Shown here: positions 7,444 through 15,793 of the stretch, piece after piece
Layout: every line of letters starts with the position of its first letter
How positions within the stretch are numbered: position 1 is the stretch's first letter
Source of the DNA: CAVQGZ01 sp963712175
GTDB taxonomy: Bacteria; Actinomycetota; Actinomycetes; Jiangellales; Jiangellaceae
NCBI GenBank assembly: GCA_963712175.1
Contig: CAVQGZ010000008.1
Location: 186,001-250,000, forward strand
Length of the DNA: 64,000 nucleotides
Direction of reading: 5' to 3'
Made by a program: the position numbers and the translations under genes
Notes under the pieces: generated by a model
Database searches by the model: none
The model's input: only the letters and a program-made list of their open reading frames with translations
What the model was told of the DNA's origin: nothing

Positions 7444-8289
7444 ATGAGCACAACTGGGACCCACCATCAGCCCGGCGTGGACGCGGCAACGACCCCGAGG
7501 TCGGTCGCGGAGCACACCAAGGTCGTGGAGACCGAAGCACAGAACTTCGCGGCGGCGGCGCGACGCGGCGCGTGGGAGGCCCCGGTGGCGGCGTGCCCGG
7601 CGTGGAATCTGCGTGACCTGGTCCGGCACCTTGGCGAGATCCACCTGTGGGCCGCTGCCAACGTCGCCCAGCGCCCCGGAGCCACGATCGACCTGGACGA
7701 CCGCTCCGAGCTGGCGACGTCATGGCCCGACCTGGCGGTGTTCTGGCCGAACGACGACGACCTGATCGACTGGTACCTGCAGACCAACGCGAACCTGGTT
7801 CACGCTCTCGAGTCCGCCCCGCCGGATCTGCAGGCGGAAACGTTCCTGCCCGCGCCCTCACCTCTGGCGATGTGGGCACGTCGACAGGCTCACGAGACGT
7901 CGATCCACCGCTACGACGCCGAGAAGGTCACCGGGGAGACGACCGAGTTCGACCCGGTCTTCGCCGCCGACGGAGTCTCCGAGCTGTTGTATGCGTTCTA
8001 CGCAGACGTCTCGCGCCCGGAGCGCAAGGCGTTCCCGCTCGACCGGGACCACACGATCCACGTCCACGCGCACGACACCGGCAACGACTGGTTCATGACG
8101 ATCGGACATCGAAGCATCACGCGAGGCCGCGCCGGCGTTCCCGTCGACCTGACTCTCACCGGGACAGCGTCCGATCTCTATGTAGCGCTGTGGAATCGCG
8201 GCAACGACTCCACGATCGCCGCCACCGGAGACCACCACCTGCTCGAGACGTGGCACACCTTCACCGGGGTCCGCTGGAACCTGGACTAG
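7444..8289 (+). CDS. Maleylpyruvate isomerase / MDMPI-family (DinB-fold) enzyme
   Basis: 281 residues from ATG 7444 with an AAGGAGGGG ribosome site. It matches the actinobacterial mycothiol-dependent maleylpyruvate-isomerase-like family: N-terminal DinB-type four-helix bundle with CPAWNLRDLVRHLGEIH (metal-binding His), the second histidines in RRQAHETSIHRYDAE, and a C-terminal SCP2-like beta domain ending GDHHLLETWHTF. Family members use mycothiol as thiol cofactor or act as small-molecule hydrolases or isomerases; the substrate here is unknown. It is a single gene under an apparently repressed promoter and followed by a hairpin terminator. Confidence 0.8.
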   Translation: MSTTGTHHQPGVDAATTPRSVAEHTKVVETEAQNFAAAARRGAWEAPVAACPAWNLRDLVRHLGEIHLWAAANVAQRPGATIDLDDRSELATSWPDLAVFWPNDDDLIDWYLQTNANLVHALESAPPDLQAETFLPAPSPLAMWARRQAHETSIHRYDAEKVTGETTEFDPVFAADGVSELLYAFYADVSRPERKAFPLDRDHTIHVHAHDTGNDWFMTIGHRSITRGRAGVPVDLTLTGTASDLYVALWNRGNDSTIAATGDHHLLETWHTFTGVRWNLD

Positions 8290-8290
8290 C

Positions 8291-8315
8291 GGTGCGGCAG
8301 CACGACTGCCGCACC
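8291..8315 (+). terminator. Hairpin, probable terminator of the MDMPI gene
   Basis: A perfect 10-bp stem (GGTGCGGCAG / CTGCCGCACC) with a five-base loop begins two bases after the stop codon and is followed by a C-run. The position and strength fit an intrinsic terminator, although there is no U-tract, as is common in high-GC actinobacteria. Confidence 0.65.
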
Positions 8316-8620
8316 CCCCGGATCCGCCGCACGCCCTGGTGCTGCTCGGGTCACCCGCCGACATCGGGACCGACGCCAGCTGGGGCATGTCGACCTGGCA
8401 GTTCGTCGTCAACCCCAGTCCCAACGGCGCGAGCCGGCTGCTGACCCCTGGCAGGTACGACCACGCCGACGACTGGATGAGCCGACTTGTGTTCGGGCGG
8501 TTCCCCATCGAGGTCGGGTCGTTGGGGCTCGCGACGCATGCCCATCCGGGGGGTCCGAGCAGTCCGTCCCGGTCGGCGCGGGGTCGTCCGCTCGCTGACG
8601 GCGCGCGTTTCCCAGACTAG
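8316..8620 (+). pseudogene. Remnant of an SRPBCC-type protein (C-terminal fragment)
   Basis: The frame read from about 8316 encodes PPHALVLLGSP followed by STWQFVVNPSPNGASRLLTP and a WMSRLVFGRFP stretch. This resembles the C-terminal half of actinobacterial SRPBCC (polyketide-cyclase-like) proteins, which carry a TWAF-LEP-TRLLVR signature. The N-terminal half is missing and is replaced by the terminator of the previous gene, and the end past about 8540 is not conserved-looking. I read it as a decayed gene fragment; chance similarity is possible. Confidence 0.35.
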
Positions 8621-8723
8621 GCTCCAGGTAGCTCAAGGGCTGGCTGTCGTGGTCGCCGGCGCGGGCGCGGATCCCCGCCCGGATGTCTGGGCGTTGAGAT
8701 CGGGGCGGAGGTGCCGGCAGAGC

Positions 8724-9704
8724 ATGAAGTTCGCGGAAGGCGTGGGGACGAACAAGCCCGTCTCGCGGATCGGGCTCGGGACGTGGCAGTTCGGATCACG
8801 CGAGTGGGGTTACGGCGACGCATACTCGTCGCAGGACGCCGCGCGCATGGTCGCGCGGGCCGTTGATCTCGGGATCACGCTGTTCGACACCGCCGAGGCA
8901 TACGGCTTCGGCAGGAGCGAGCGGATCCTGGCCGACGCCCTGGCTGCGTGTGGTGCGCTGGAGGACTCGTTCATCGCGACGAAGATTTTCCCGGTCTTTC
9001 CCATCGCTCAGGTCGTGGCGAAGCGGGGTCGGGCCAGCGCGAGCCGGCTCGGGGTGTCGACCATCGATCTGTACCAGGTGCACCAGCCCAACCCCGTCGT
9101 GCGCGACGGCACGACGATGGCCGGGATGCGGGTGCTGCAGGACGGCGGCACTGTCGCCCACGTTGGAGTGAGCAACTACTCGCTGGCCCGGTGGCAGGTT
9201 GCCGAGCGGGAGCTTGGTCGGCCGGTGGTGTCCAACCAGGTGCAGTTCAGCCTCGCGCACGCGGGTCCTCTCGACGATCTCGTGCCGTACGCCGCGGCCA
9301 AGGGCCGGTTCGTCATCGCCTGGAGCCCGATGGCTCAGGGCATGCTCTCCGGGCGGTATGACGCGACGCACCAGCCGTCGGGGGCCGTCCGTCGGATGAA
9401 TCCGCTTTTCCTCGAGGAGAACCTCGAGCGGGCAGCGGGGCTCCTCGACGCCGTTCGCGACATCGCTGCCGCGCACGACGTCACCCCGGCCCAGGTGGCG
9501 CTGGCGTGGCTCATTCATCATCCAGGCGTCGTGGCGATACCGGGAGCCTCGAGCATCGAGCAGGTCGAGAGGAACGCTGAAGCAGCCGACCTCAGCCTGA
9601 CCGACAGCGAGGTCACCGATCTCACCAGACAGGCACGGGCCTTCAAGCCGTTGTCACCGTTGACGGCCGGCCGTGCCTTGATCCGACAACGCCTGCCCTG
9701 GTAG
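8724..9704 (+). CDS. Aldo/keto reductase
   Basis: 326 residues from ATG 8724 with GGAGG about 13 bases upstream. The (beta/alpha)8 NADPH oxidoreductase signature is complete: catalytic Asp and Tyr in FDTAEAYG, Lys in FIATKIF, His in DLYQVHQP, the strand VGVSNYS, and the C-terminal cofactor block IPGASSIEQVERN. It reduces or oxidises carbonyl/alcohol substrates; the specificity cannot be read. It is a single gene, convergent with the large gene that ends at 9752. Confidence 0.88.
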   Translation: MKFAEGVGTNKPVSRIGLGTWQFGSREWGYGDAYSSQDAARMVARAVDLGITLFDTAEAYGFGRSERILADALAACGALEDSFIATKIFPVFPIAQVVAKRGRASASRLGVSTIDLYQVHQPNPVVRDGTTMAGMRVLQDGGTVAHVGVSNYSLARWQVAERELGRPVVSNQVQFSLAHAGPLDDLVPYAAAKGRFVIAWSPMAQGMLSGRYDATHQPSGAVRRMNPLFLEENLERAAGLLDAVRDIAAAHDVTPAQVALAWLIHHPGVVAIPGASSIEQVERNAEAADLSLTDSEVTDLTRQARAFKPLSPLTAGRALIRQRLPW

Positions 9705-9720
9705 CCCACGGGCTCCGCGG

Positions 9721-9781
9721 GTGCCCCCGCGACGAGCCCTACAGCGATGCCCTAGCCGGGGCACGCGGGCTCGTAGGGCTC
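9721..9781. terminator. Long hairpin between convergent genes
   Basis: GAGCCCTAC (9734-9742) pairs with GTAGGGCTC (9773-9781), and an alternative stem GTGCCCC / GGGGCAC overlaps it (9721-9727 with 9758-9764). The structure covers the end of the large minus-strand gene and the space after the reductase, so it may terminate transcription from both sides. Confidence 0.45.
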
Positions 9782-12700
9782 TCCCGCGCCGATCGACCGT
9801 GACCACTCCTGCTGCGTCAGGGCCCGCCCCGCTGACTCGCAGGCCGCGGCCACCAGGTCGTCCGGGCGTAGTGACAGGGCGAAGGCCGAGCCGTCGTCGC
9901 GCCAGAGGAAGAGCCGGTCGCCGGTCGGGTCGAGCACGGCCCCATCAACCCCCATCGGGCCGGCCAACACCAGTGGACGACTCGGGTCCCACAGCCAGTA
10001 GGACCCAGGCAGTCCGGTCAGCAGGAGCGACGAGTCGCTTGTTGCCGACCGTGATGCGGTGATGCCGTCGGTCCCGCGGCTCTGTGCGGCCTGCTGGAGG
10101 ACATCGGAGGCCAGGATGTCGCCCTGCTCGAAGGGGTCGGGGTAGACCGCGATGGGCTCACCGCCGTCGGCACCGTAGGTGCGGAAGGCGTCGTACTCAG
10201 CAACCAGCACCGCATCGTCGGTCAGGGACAGGGCGCCGTACGCGATGGGGTAGTCGCTGAACGCCAGCCCTGCGGGACCAGCCGTGTCCGCCACCAGCAG
10301 GTCGGCCTCACCTCCCAGTCGCCAGGCCGCCAGGGACCGAGGCCTGAGCGTCGAGACCGTCAGCATGCGTCCGTTCGGTGACAGCGACAGACTGCTCGAG
10401 TCCGGCTCGTCCGGCGCATCCGGTGCGCGCAGACGCTCGGTGGGCTCCAGGGTCCGCGGGTCGCGCAGGGTGACGGTGGCGGCGGCGTCCACGGTGGCAA
10501 CGACATCCGTGGCGGCCACGATCGTGGCGCCCTGGGAGGGACGGGCCGGCCCGGCATCAACTGGACCGGTGACGATCGTCCCGTCGCTCGCGTAGGACGT
10601 GAGGACCGAATCGCACGGCTCCCAGGTCGGCTCGGGTGTCTCGGAGCAGACGTGCGTCACGAGACGGTCGCTGTCGGGCACGAACGCGGCACCGAGGACG
10701 ACGGCTCCCGGTGTCGGGAGGTCAAGAGTCGCGGTGGCGTCGAAGGTCGTTGCGTCGAGCAGCTGGGCCTCGACGTCGTCCCAGCGCAGCAGGAGTCGCC
10801 CGTCCGGTGCCACCACGACACCCGCAGCGCCGTCCAGGGGCGGCGTGCGCGACGTGCCGGCGAAGTCCGCCTCCCCGGGCACGCGCCACATGGTCACGCT
10901 TCCGTCCGAGCCGACCGTCACGGCCGTGCCGTCGGCGCGCACGTCGACGTCGACGGCGTTCCAGTCCACGTCGACCCCGCGGAAGGGCAGCCCCTGGCTA
11001 TCGGGGCGGAGTACCTGCATCGACGAGCCGGTGACGAAGACATGACCGCCGTCTCGGGTGACCGCACCGCCGAGTGCACGCCCGCGGCCGCCCCGGAAGC
11101 CGATGAGCTCGAAGAACTCCAACGGCGCCGTGTCGACCCAGAAGAGCCCCTCGCGCTCGGAGATGACCGAGATGTAGCCCTCGCCGGGGATGAACTCCAT
11201 GTCGACAACGGCCAGGTTGGTGGCGACCGGTTCCTCGGTGCCCGCGAGCACGCTGCGTGCCGACACGGCACGCCTGGCTGTCGGTGGGGCGGGACCGGGT
11301 TCATCCGGGTCGGAATCCAGGTCCCAGGAGAGATACATGCCCGCCTCGTCGAACGCATGCAGCGACCGAGTCGAGTCGGCCCAAGCGATCTGCTGGATCG
11401 GGCTGGCAGTGGTGCCGGCGAGGGATCCTGCCTGCTTCCAGGATCCCATGGCCAGCAGCTGAACGAGACCGGACGAATCAGCAACGGCGACCTGCTGTCC
11501 GTCCGGGCTGATCTCGATGTCGGTGACCTTCACGCCGCTCGGGAGCGTCGCCACCACGCGGTCCCCGGTGTCGTCCAGCACTCTTACTCGCCCGCCTTCG
11601 CCGGTGAGGTCGCCGAACACGAGCGTTCCGTCCCTCAGGTCGAAGCCGGCTTCTCCGCGCGCCTGAGCGCCGCGGACGCGACGACCCTGGTCGAGATCGA
11701 TGACATCGAGGGGTCCTCCCACCCACTGAACGGCAGCCCAGGTCGTCAAGGGGTCGACGACGACTGAGCGCAGGCTCTGCTCGCTCGACCACACCGCCGT
11801 AGGGACGGGTCGGGCCTGCACGAGCGTGGCCAGCAGATGGCGCTCCGTGTCCGGGGACGGGTTGACCCGGTGAGCCTCGACGGCGAGCAGCAGCGCGCGC
11901 GCCCAGTCCGACCGCAGCGCCTCGTTGGAAGCCGCGACCAGTGACGACGCGCCGGCGTCGGCCCGTCGGCTCTGCTCCTCGGCCGCCGCGACAGCGGCTC
12001 CGCGCTGGTCGATGGCGACCCAGCCGACCGCGATGGCAACGACGAGAGCGACGGCGAGCATCCGGCGCTGTCGTCGCAGTCGGCGCGACGTCCGCTGCTC
12101 AGCCATCGCGGCGTCGGCGGCCTGGTGCTGCTCCTCGGTCCGCAAGGCCTGAGCATCGGCCACGTACTCCTGCACCAGCGATGGAGCGACCGTCGCGCGG
12201 GTCAAGTTCTCGGCCTGCTCCAGCCGGCCTCCTCGGGGCAGGGCGGCCGGATCCCGGCCCAGGTCGGCCCACTCGTGCGCCGCCTGCGTCAAGCGTGCCA
12301 GGGCAAGCAGACGCTCCCGATCCTCGTCGACCCACTCACGCAGTCGGGGCCAGCGGGTCAGCACCGCCTCGTGGGCCAGGGTGACCGTCGGCTCGCGGGT
12401 GTCGGGACGGCGACCCGTTGCCAGGAGCCGACCCTCCACCCAGTCCTCGACCAGCGTGTCGGCCCCTGGTGCGAGGGCCGCAAGGTCGGCGCGCGGCACG
12501 GTCCGACGTGACGGCTCGCCTGCCTCGTCCACGACCACGAGTCGCTGCAGCGCCTGCCGCAGGGTCTGCTGCTCCGACGGGCCGAGTGCTGCATACATCT
12601 GCTCGGCGCGGTGGGCGATGGCGCCGTCGACGCCCCCAAGGTGGCCCAGGTCGTCACGGCGCAGCGCGACGCCGCCCCGGTCGGCCAGCTCACGTAGCGT

Positions 12701-14851
12701 GAACTGCAGTGCCGGGAGTGCACCCGGTTGGCCGACGACCGCGCTGACGAGCTCAGTGGCGAGTCCATCGTCCACCTGCAGCCTGCCCGACGCCGGGCCG
12801 AGCACTGTCTGCTCGAGGTCCGCGGCACTCATGGGCGGGACAGCCAGAGCTGCCTTCGCGGCGATGGTGCCGAAGACGGGATGGTCGAGGGGCTGATCGA
12901 AGTAGTCGGCCCGCACGGTGGCGACCACGCGCATGTCCCCGGCGAGACCGTGGGCACATTGCGCCAGCACCGCGAGGAACCTCTCGCGCTCGTCCGGCTC
13001 GGAGACGGTGAACAGCTCCTCGAGCTGGTCGACGACCAGCAGCAACCGCCCCGACGCGCGTTGAGCAGCCTCCGCCAGTCCGAGCCCGACGCCGACGGTC
13101 CGCGTCGTGTGGAGTGCGTCGGTGGTCCTCACTCGCTGTAGGGCCTGGGCCAGGTGCTGCATGGGGCGGGACCCCGGCACCATGACCGTCGGCGTCCAGG
13201 GCGGATCCAGCCGGCGAAGGTGCGGGACGAGGCCGGCGCGGACGATGCTGGACTTGCCGCTGCCAGATCCCCCCACCAGCAGCACGACCGGGTCGGCCAT
13301 GACCCGGTTCACCAGGTCGGCTACCACGTGCTCACGCCCGAAGTAGCGGTCGGCGTCGGCGGCCTCGAAGGGACGAAGCCCGACGTACGGGTTCTCCGGA
13401 GGCAGAGTCGGCGCCTCGAGGCGGGCCAACACCTCGGTGACCAGCGCGACTGTCCCGAGGGCGTCGGGGTCGAGGCCGTCCCACCAGCCTGTGGGACGGC
13501 CGGGCATGCATGCCTGAGCAAGCCTGACGAAGTCGGCGGCATCGCCTGCGTCGGGGGTCGGGTCCGCGGGACCGGCCGACGGACGAGGTCCGCCGTGGCC
13601 CAGCACCGGCTCCGACAGGTAGGCGCGTCCGACCTCGTCCAGCAGCACGCTGCTGGGCTCCACTCGCCCGTGGCTGCGTCCTCGTCGCTCCAGCGCGACG
13701 AGCGCGTGCCCGACCCGCTGGACGACCTCGCTGCCTTCGTCCGGCGCCAGCGACCCGGAGGCGATCCGGTCGGCCAACGTGCCAGACATCCGGCGCATGA
13801 CCAGGGCTGCCGACCCCGGCTCGCGCCAGCCGTCGTACACCGGGAGAAGCGCCGGTTCGTCCATGGTGACGAGCAGTCGGACGTCGGCGTCGAACGAGGC
13901 AACCATGGTGGGCGCGTCGGCGACGTCGGGGTCGTAGACGCGAATCGCGTACTCCCGGTCGACCCCGGGCATCCGCGCCGACCACACCGGGCCCTGCCGC
14001 CCTCGGCCGAGTCGCTCGCGCAGTTCGTACCCACGCAGCGACGGCGCGGAGCCAGCAGCGTCCAGTCCAGGGTCGCGCGCCAGAACCCGCTCGTGAACTC
14101 GCTGGAGAGCAGGCCCGGGATCGATGCCGAGGTCGTCGGCGACGCGGTCAGCGAACTCGCGATAGGTCGCCAGCGCGTCGGCGGGGCGCCCTGAGCGGTA
14201 CAGGGCCAGCATGAGACGTTCGACGGCGCCCTCCCGGTAGGGGTCAGCGCCTAGGAGTGCGCGCAGCACCGCGACGGCGTCGGAGGAGCTGCCGGCCGCC
14301 GTCAACGCCTCGGCCAGGAGCTCCTGAGCCGCGCGACGCTCCTCGTTGAGACGGCGGGCCTCCGGTGCCACCCACGTCTCGTCGGCCAGGTCGGCGTAGG
14401 CGTCCCCGCGCCACAGGTCCAGGGCCGTGTGCAGAGCCCCGACCGCCTCGCGGGGCTCGCCGCGGTCGAGCGCGCGCACCCCGGCGGCGACCTGGTTCGC
14501 GAAGCGTGCCGCGTCCACCGTGCTGTGGTCGAAGACGAGGCGGTACCCCGACCCCTCGCGGACGACGACGTCGGTCTCGGCCGGGGCGAGAGCCCGCCTG
14601 AGCCTCGTGACGTAGCTGCGGAGCGTGTCGCTGGCGCTGGGCGACGCGTCCTCGCCGAAGACAGCCTCGACCAGGCGGTCGACGCTCGCCGGCGCGCCAT
14701 CGGCGAGCACCAGGGCCGCCAGGAGCCGCCGCTGCCGCGGCCCTCCGAGATCCAGCGTGCGGCCCGAGTGGACCGCGCGCACCGCCCCCAGCACCTGGAT
14801 CTCGATGGTTCCTCCCTTCGACCACGTCAGGTTCTCCCGAGGATGTTGCAT
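9752..14851 (-). CDS. SARP/BTAD - pseudokinase - nSTAND1 NTPase - TM - beta-propeller regulator
   Basis: About 1,700 residues; numbers are from ATG 14849-14851. Domains in order: OmpR-type winged helix (16-100), BTAD helical repeats (115-255), a protein-kinase-like domain (275-480), an nSTAND1 NTPase (485-870) with Walker A GGSGSGKSS (527-535) and Walker B LLLVVDQLEELF (603-614), one membrane helix (930-948), and a WD40-like beta-propeller to the end. The kinase part keeps the glycine loop (LGRGRQGPVW) but has AIR for VAIK, HGRVEPSS for HRDLKPxN and EPV for DFG, so it should be inactive. It looks like a membrane-tethered signal-gated transcription factor. The start is uncertain: an AAGGGAGG site lies four bases before an ATC codon (14806) where the homologous core begins. 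Confidence 0.85.
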   Translation of the reverse strand: MQHPRENLTWSKGGTIEIQVLGAVRAVHSGRTLDLGGPRQRRLLAALVLADGAPASVDRLVEAVFGEDASPSASDTLRSYVTRLRRALAPAETDVVVREGSGYRLVFDHSTVDAARFANQVAAGVRALDRGEPREAVGALHTALDLWRGDAYADLADETWVAPEARRLNEERRAAQELLAEALTAAGSSSDAVAVLRALLGADPYREGAVERLMLALYRSGRPADALATYREFADRVADDLGIDPGPALQRVHERVLARDPGLDAAGSAPSLRGYELRERLGRGRQGPVWSARMPGVDREYAIRVYDPDVADAPTMVASFDADVRLLVTMDEPALLPVYDGWREPGSAALVMRRMSGTLADRIASGSLAPDEGSEVVQRVGHALVALERRGRSHGRVEPSSVLLDEVGRAYLSEPVLGHGGPRPSAGPADPTPDAGDAADFVRLAQACMPGRPTGWWDGLDPDALGTVALVTEVLARLEAPTLPPENPYVGLRPFEAADADRYFGREHVVADLVNRVMADPVVLLVGGSGSGKSSIVRAGLVPHLRRLDPPWTPTVMVPGSRPMQHLAQALQRVRTTDALHTTRTVGVGLGLAEAAQRASGRLLLVVDQLEELFTVSEPDERERFLAVLAQCAHGLAGDMRVVATVRADYFDQPLDHPVFGTIAAKAALAVPPMSAADLEQTVLGPASGRLQVDDGLATELVSAVVGQPGALPALQFTLRELADRGGVALRRDDLGHLGGVDGAIAHRAEQMYAALGPSEQQTLRQALQRLVVVDEAGEPSRRTVPRADLAALAPGADTLVEDWVEGRLLATGRRPDTREPTVTLAHEAVLTRWPRLREWVDEDRERLLALARLTQAAHEWADLGRDPAALPRGGRLEQAENLTRATVAPSLVQEYVADAQALRTEEQHQAADAAMAEQRTSRRLRRQRRMLAVALVVAIAVGWVAIDQRGAAVAAAEEQSRRADAGASSLVAASNEALRSDWARALLLAVEAHRVNPSPDTERHLLATLVQARPVPTAVWSSEQSLRSVVVDPLTTWAAVQWVGGPLDVIDLDQGRRVRGAQARGEAGFDLRDGTLVFGDLTGEGGRVRVLDDTGDRVVATLPSGVKVTDIEISPDGQQVAVADSSGLVQLLAMGSWKQAGSLAGTTASPIQQIAWADSTRSLHAFDEAGMYLSWDLDSDPDEPGPAPPTARRAVSARSVLAGTEEPVATNLAVVDMEFIPGEGYISVISEREGLFWVDTAPLEFFELIGFRGGRGRALGGAVTRDGGHVFVTGSSMQVLRPDSQGLPFRGVDVDWNAVDVDVRADGTAVTVGSDGSVTMWRVPGEADFAGTSRTPPLDGAAGVVVAPDGRLLLRWDDVEAQLLDATTFDATATLDLPTPGAVVLGAAFVPDSDRLVTHVCSETPEPTWEPCDSVLTSYASDGTIVTGPVDAGPARPSQGATIVAATDVVATVDAAATVTLRDPRTLEPTERLRAPDAPDEPDSSSLSLSPNGRMLTVSTLRPRSLAAWRLGGEADLLVADTAGPAGLAFSDYPIAYGALSLTDDAVLVAEYDAFRTYGADGGEPIAVYPDPFEQGDILASDVLQQAAQSRGTDGITASRSATSDSSLLLTGLPGSYWLWDPSRPLVLAGPMGVDGAVLDPTGDRLFLWRDDGSAFALSLRPDDLVAAACESAGRALTQQEWSRSIGAGEPYEPACPG

Positions 14852-15012
14852 TCCCGTTGCAGCGTCAACAGGAGCCGTGACCTGCACGTCTCGGTTCGGG
14901 GCCAGACCGGGTCCCGGTGTGGGCCCTAGGTCTTGCTGCAGATCTGCGACTGCCGAGCGCGACGGTCATGGCAGTCGACGCCACCGGGGCGTCACAAGCA
15001 GGAGGAGGGGCC

Positions 15013-15243
15013 ATGTCCCGTCTGTCGTCCACCGTCAAGGGTCGCGTTGCAGTAGCCGGCGCTGCGGCACTCATCACCGCCACCACGTTGCTGGCTCCAG
15101 CGTCAAGCGCCGAGACTCTGCAGGTTCGCGAGCCCAGCCGCCCCCACAGCGCCGATGCCGCCGAGCGCTGGTGGGCCAGCTGCGTCGACGGCCTGCCGCG
15201 CAGCGCCGATGGCGCCGAGCGTTGGGCAGCCCACTGCTGGTAG
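15013..15243 (+). CDS. Small secreted protein with a duplicated SADxAERW motif
   Basis: 76 residues from ATG 15013, which has GGAGGAGGGG directly upstream. Residues 1-34 are a signal peptide (basic start, AVAGAAALITATTLLAPASSA), with probable cleavage before ETLQ. The mature part of about 40 residues holds two copies of one motif, HSADAAERWWASC and RSADGAERWAAHC, each ending in Cys, so one intramolecular disulfide is possible. It is transcribed away from the giant regulator at 14851 with about 160 bases between the starts. I do not recognise a function; similar SADAAE-W motifs occur in other small exported actinobacterial proteins. Confidence 0.65.
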   Translation: MSRLSSTVKGRVAVAGAAALITATTLLAPASSAETLQVREPSRPHSADAAERWWASCVDGLPRSADGAERWAAHCW

Positions 15244-15308
15244 TGGAACACCTCACCGGCGGGCTGTCATCGTTGGCGCGATCCAGCACCCGTCGGGAAG
15301 GAACTGCG

Positions 15309-15725
15309 ATGAAGGAGACGCTGCAGCCCGGAATCCGTCACGAGCACCGGTTCGTCGTGACCGACAGCCAGACGGTGCCGCAGCTGTACCCGGTGGCGGA
15401 TGAGTTCACCGCCATGCCTGCTGTGCTCGCCACCGGGTTTCTCGTCGGGTTCCTGGAATGGGCCTGCATCGCCGCGGTGAATCCCCACCTGGACTGGCCG
15501 CGCGAACAATCCTTGGGGACGCATGTCGACGTCAGCCACGAGGCAGCGACGCCGCCAGGTATGGAGCTGACCGCCAGTGTCGAGCTCGTGGAGGTCCAGG
15601 GCCGCAGACTGGTGTTCGCCGTGGAGGCCTCTGACGGCATCGACGTCGTTTCTCGGGGCCGGCTGGAGCGGGTGGTCGTGGCACGCGCCGACTTCGATGC
15701 CCGTCTGCTCGCCAAGGGCAGGTGA
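15309..15725 (+). CDS. FlK-like hotdog thioesterase
   Basis: 138 residues from ATG 15309. The hotdog fold is recognisable: substrate-facing Thr and Glu in ATGFLVGFLEWACI, and the His in LGTHVDVSHEAATPPG, matching the Thr-Glu-His set of fluoroacetyl-CoA-thioesterase-like proteins. It would hydrolyse an acyl-CoA or similar thioester in the cytoplasm. The ribosome site GGAAGGAAC lies just upstream. It runs in the same direction as the small secreted gene, but 65 bases separate them. Substrate unknown. Confidence 0.8.
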   Translation: MKETLQPGIRHEHRFVVTDSQTVPQLYPVADEFTAMPAVLATGFLVGFLEWACIAAVNPHLDWPREQSLGTHVDVSHEAATPPGMELTASVELVEVQGRRLVFAVEASDGIDVVSRGRLERVVVARADFDARLLAKGR

Positions 15726-15751
15726 GTCGGCTACGGGCGGAATCACCTGGA

Positions 15752-15779
15752 GGGCTCGCAGCACATGTCGCGAGCGCCC
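15752..15779. terminator. Hairpin between convergent thioesterase and methyltransferase genes
   Basis: GGGCTCGC (15752-15759) pairs with GCGAGC-G-CCC (15770-15779), with one bulged base and a 10-base loop. It lies in the 68 bases between two stop codons and could serve both strands. Confidence 0.45.
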
Positions 15780-15793
15780 GCCTCCAGCCCGGA

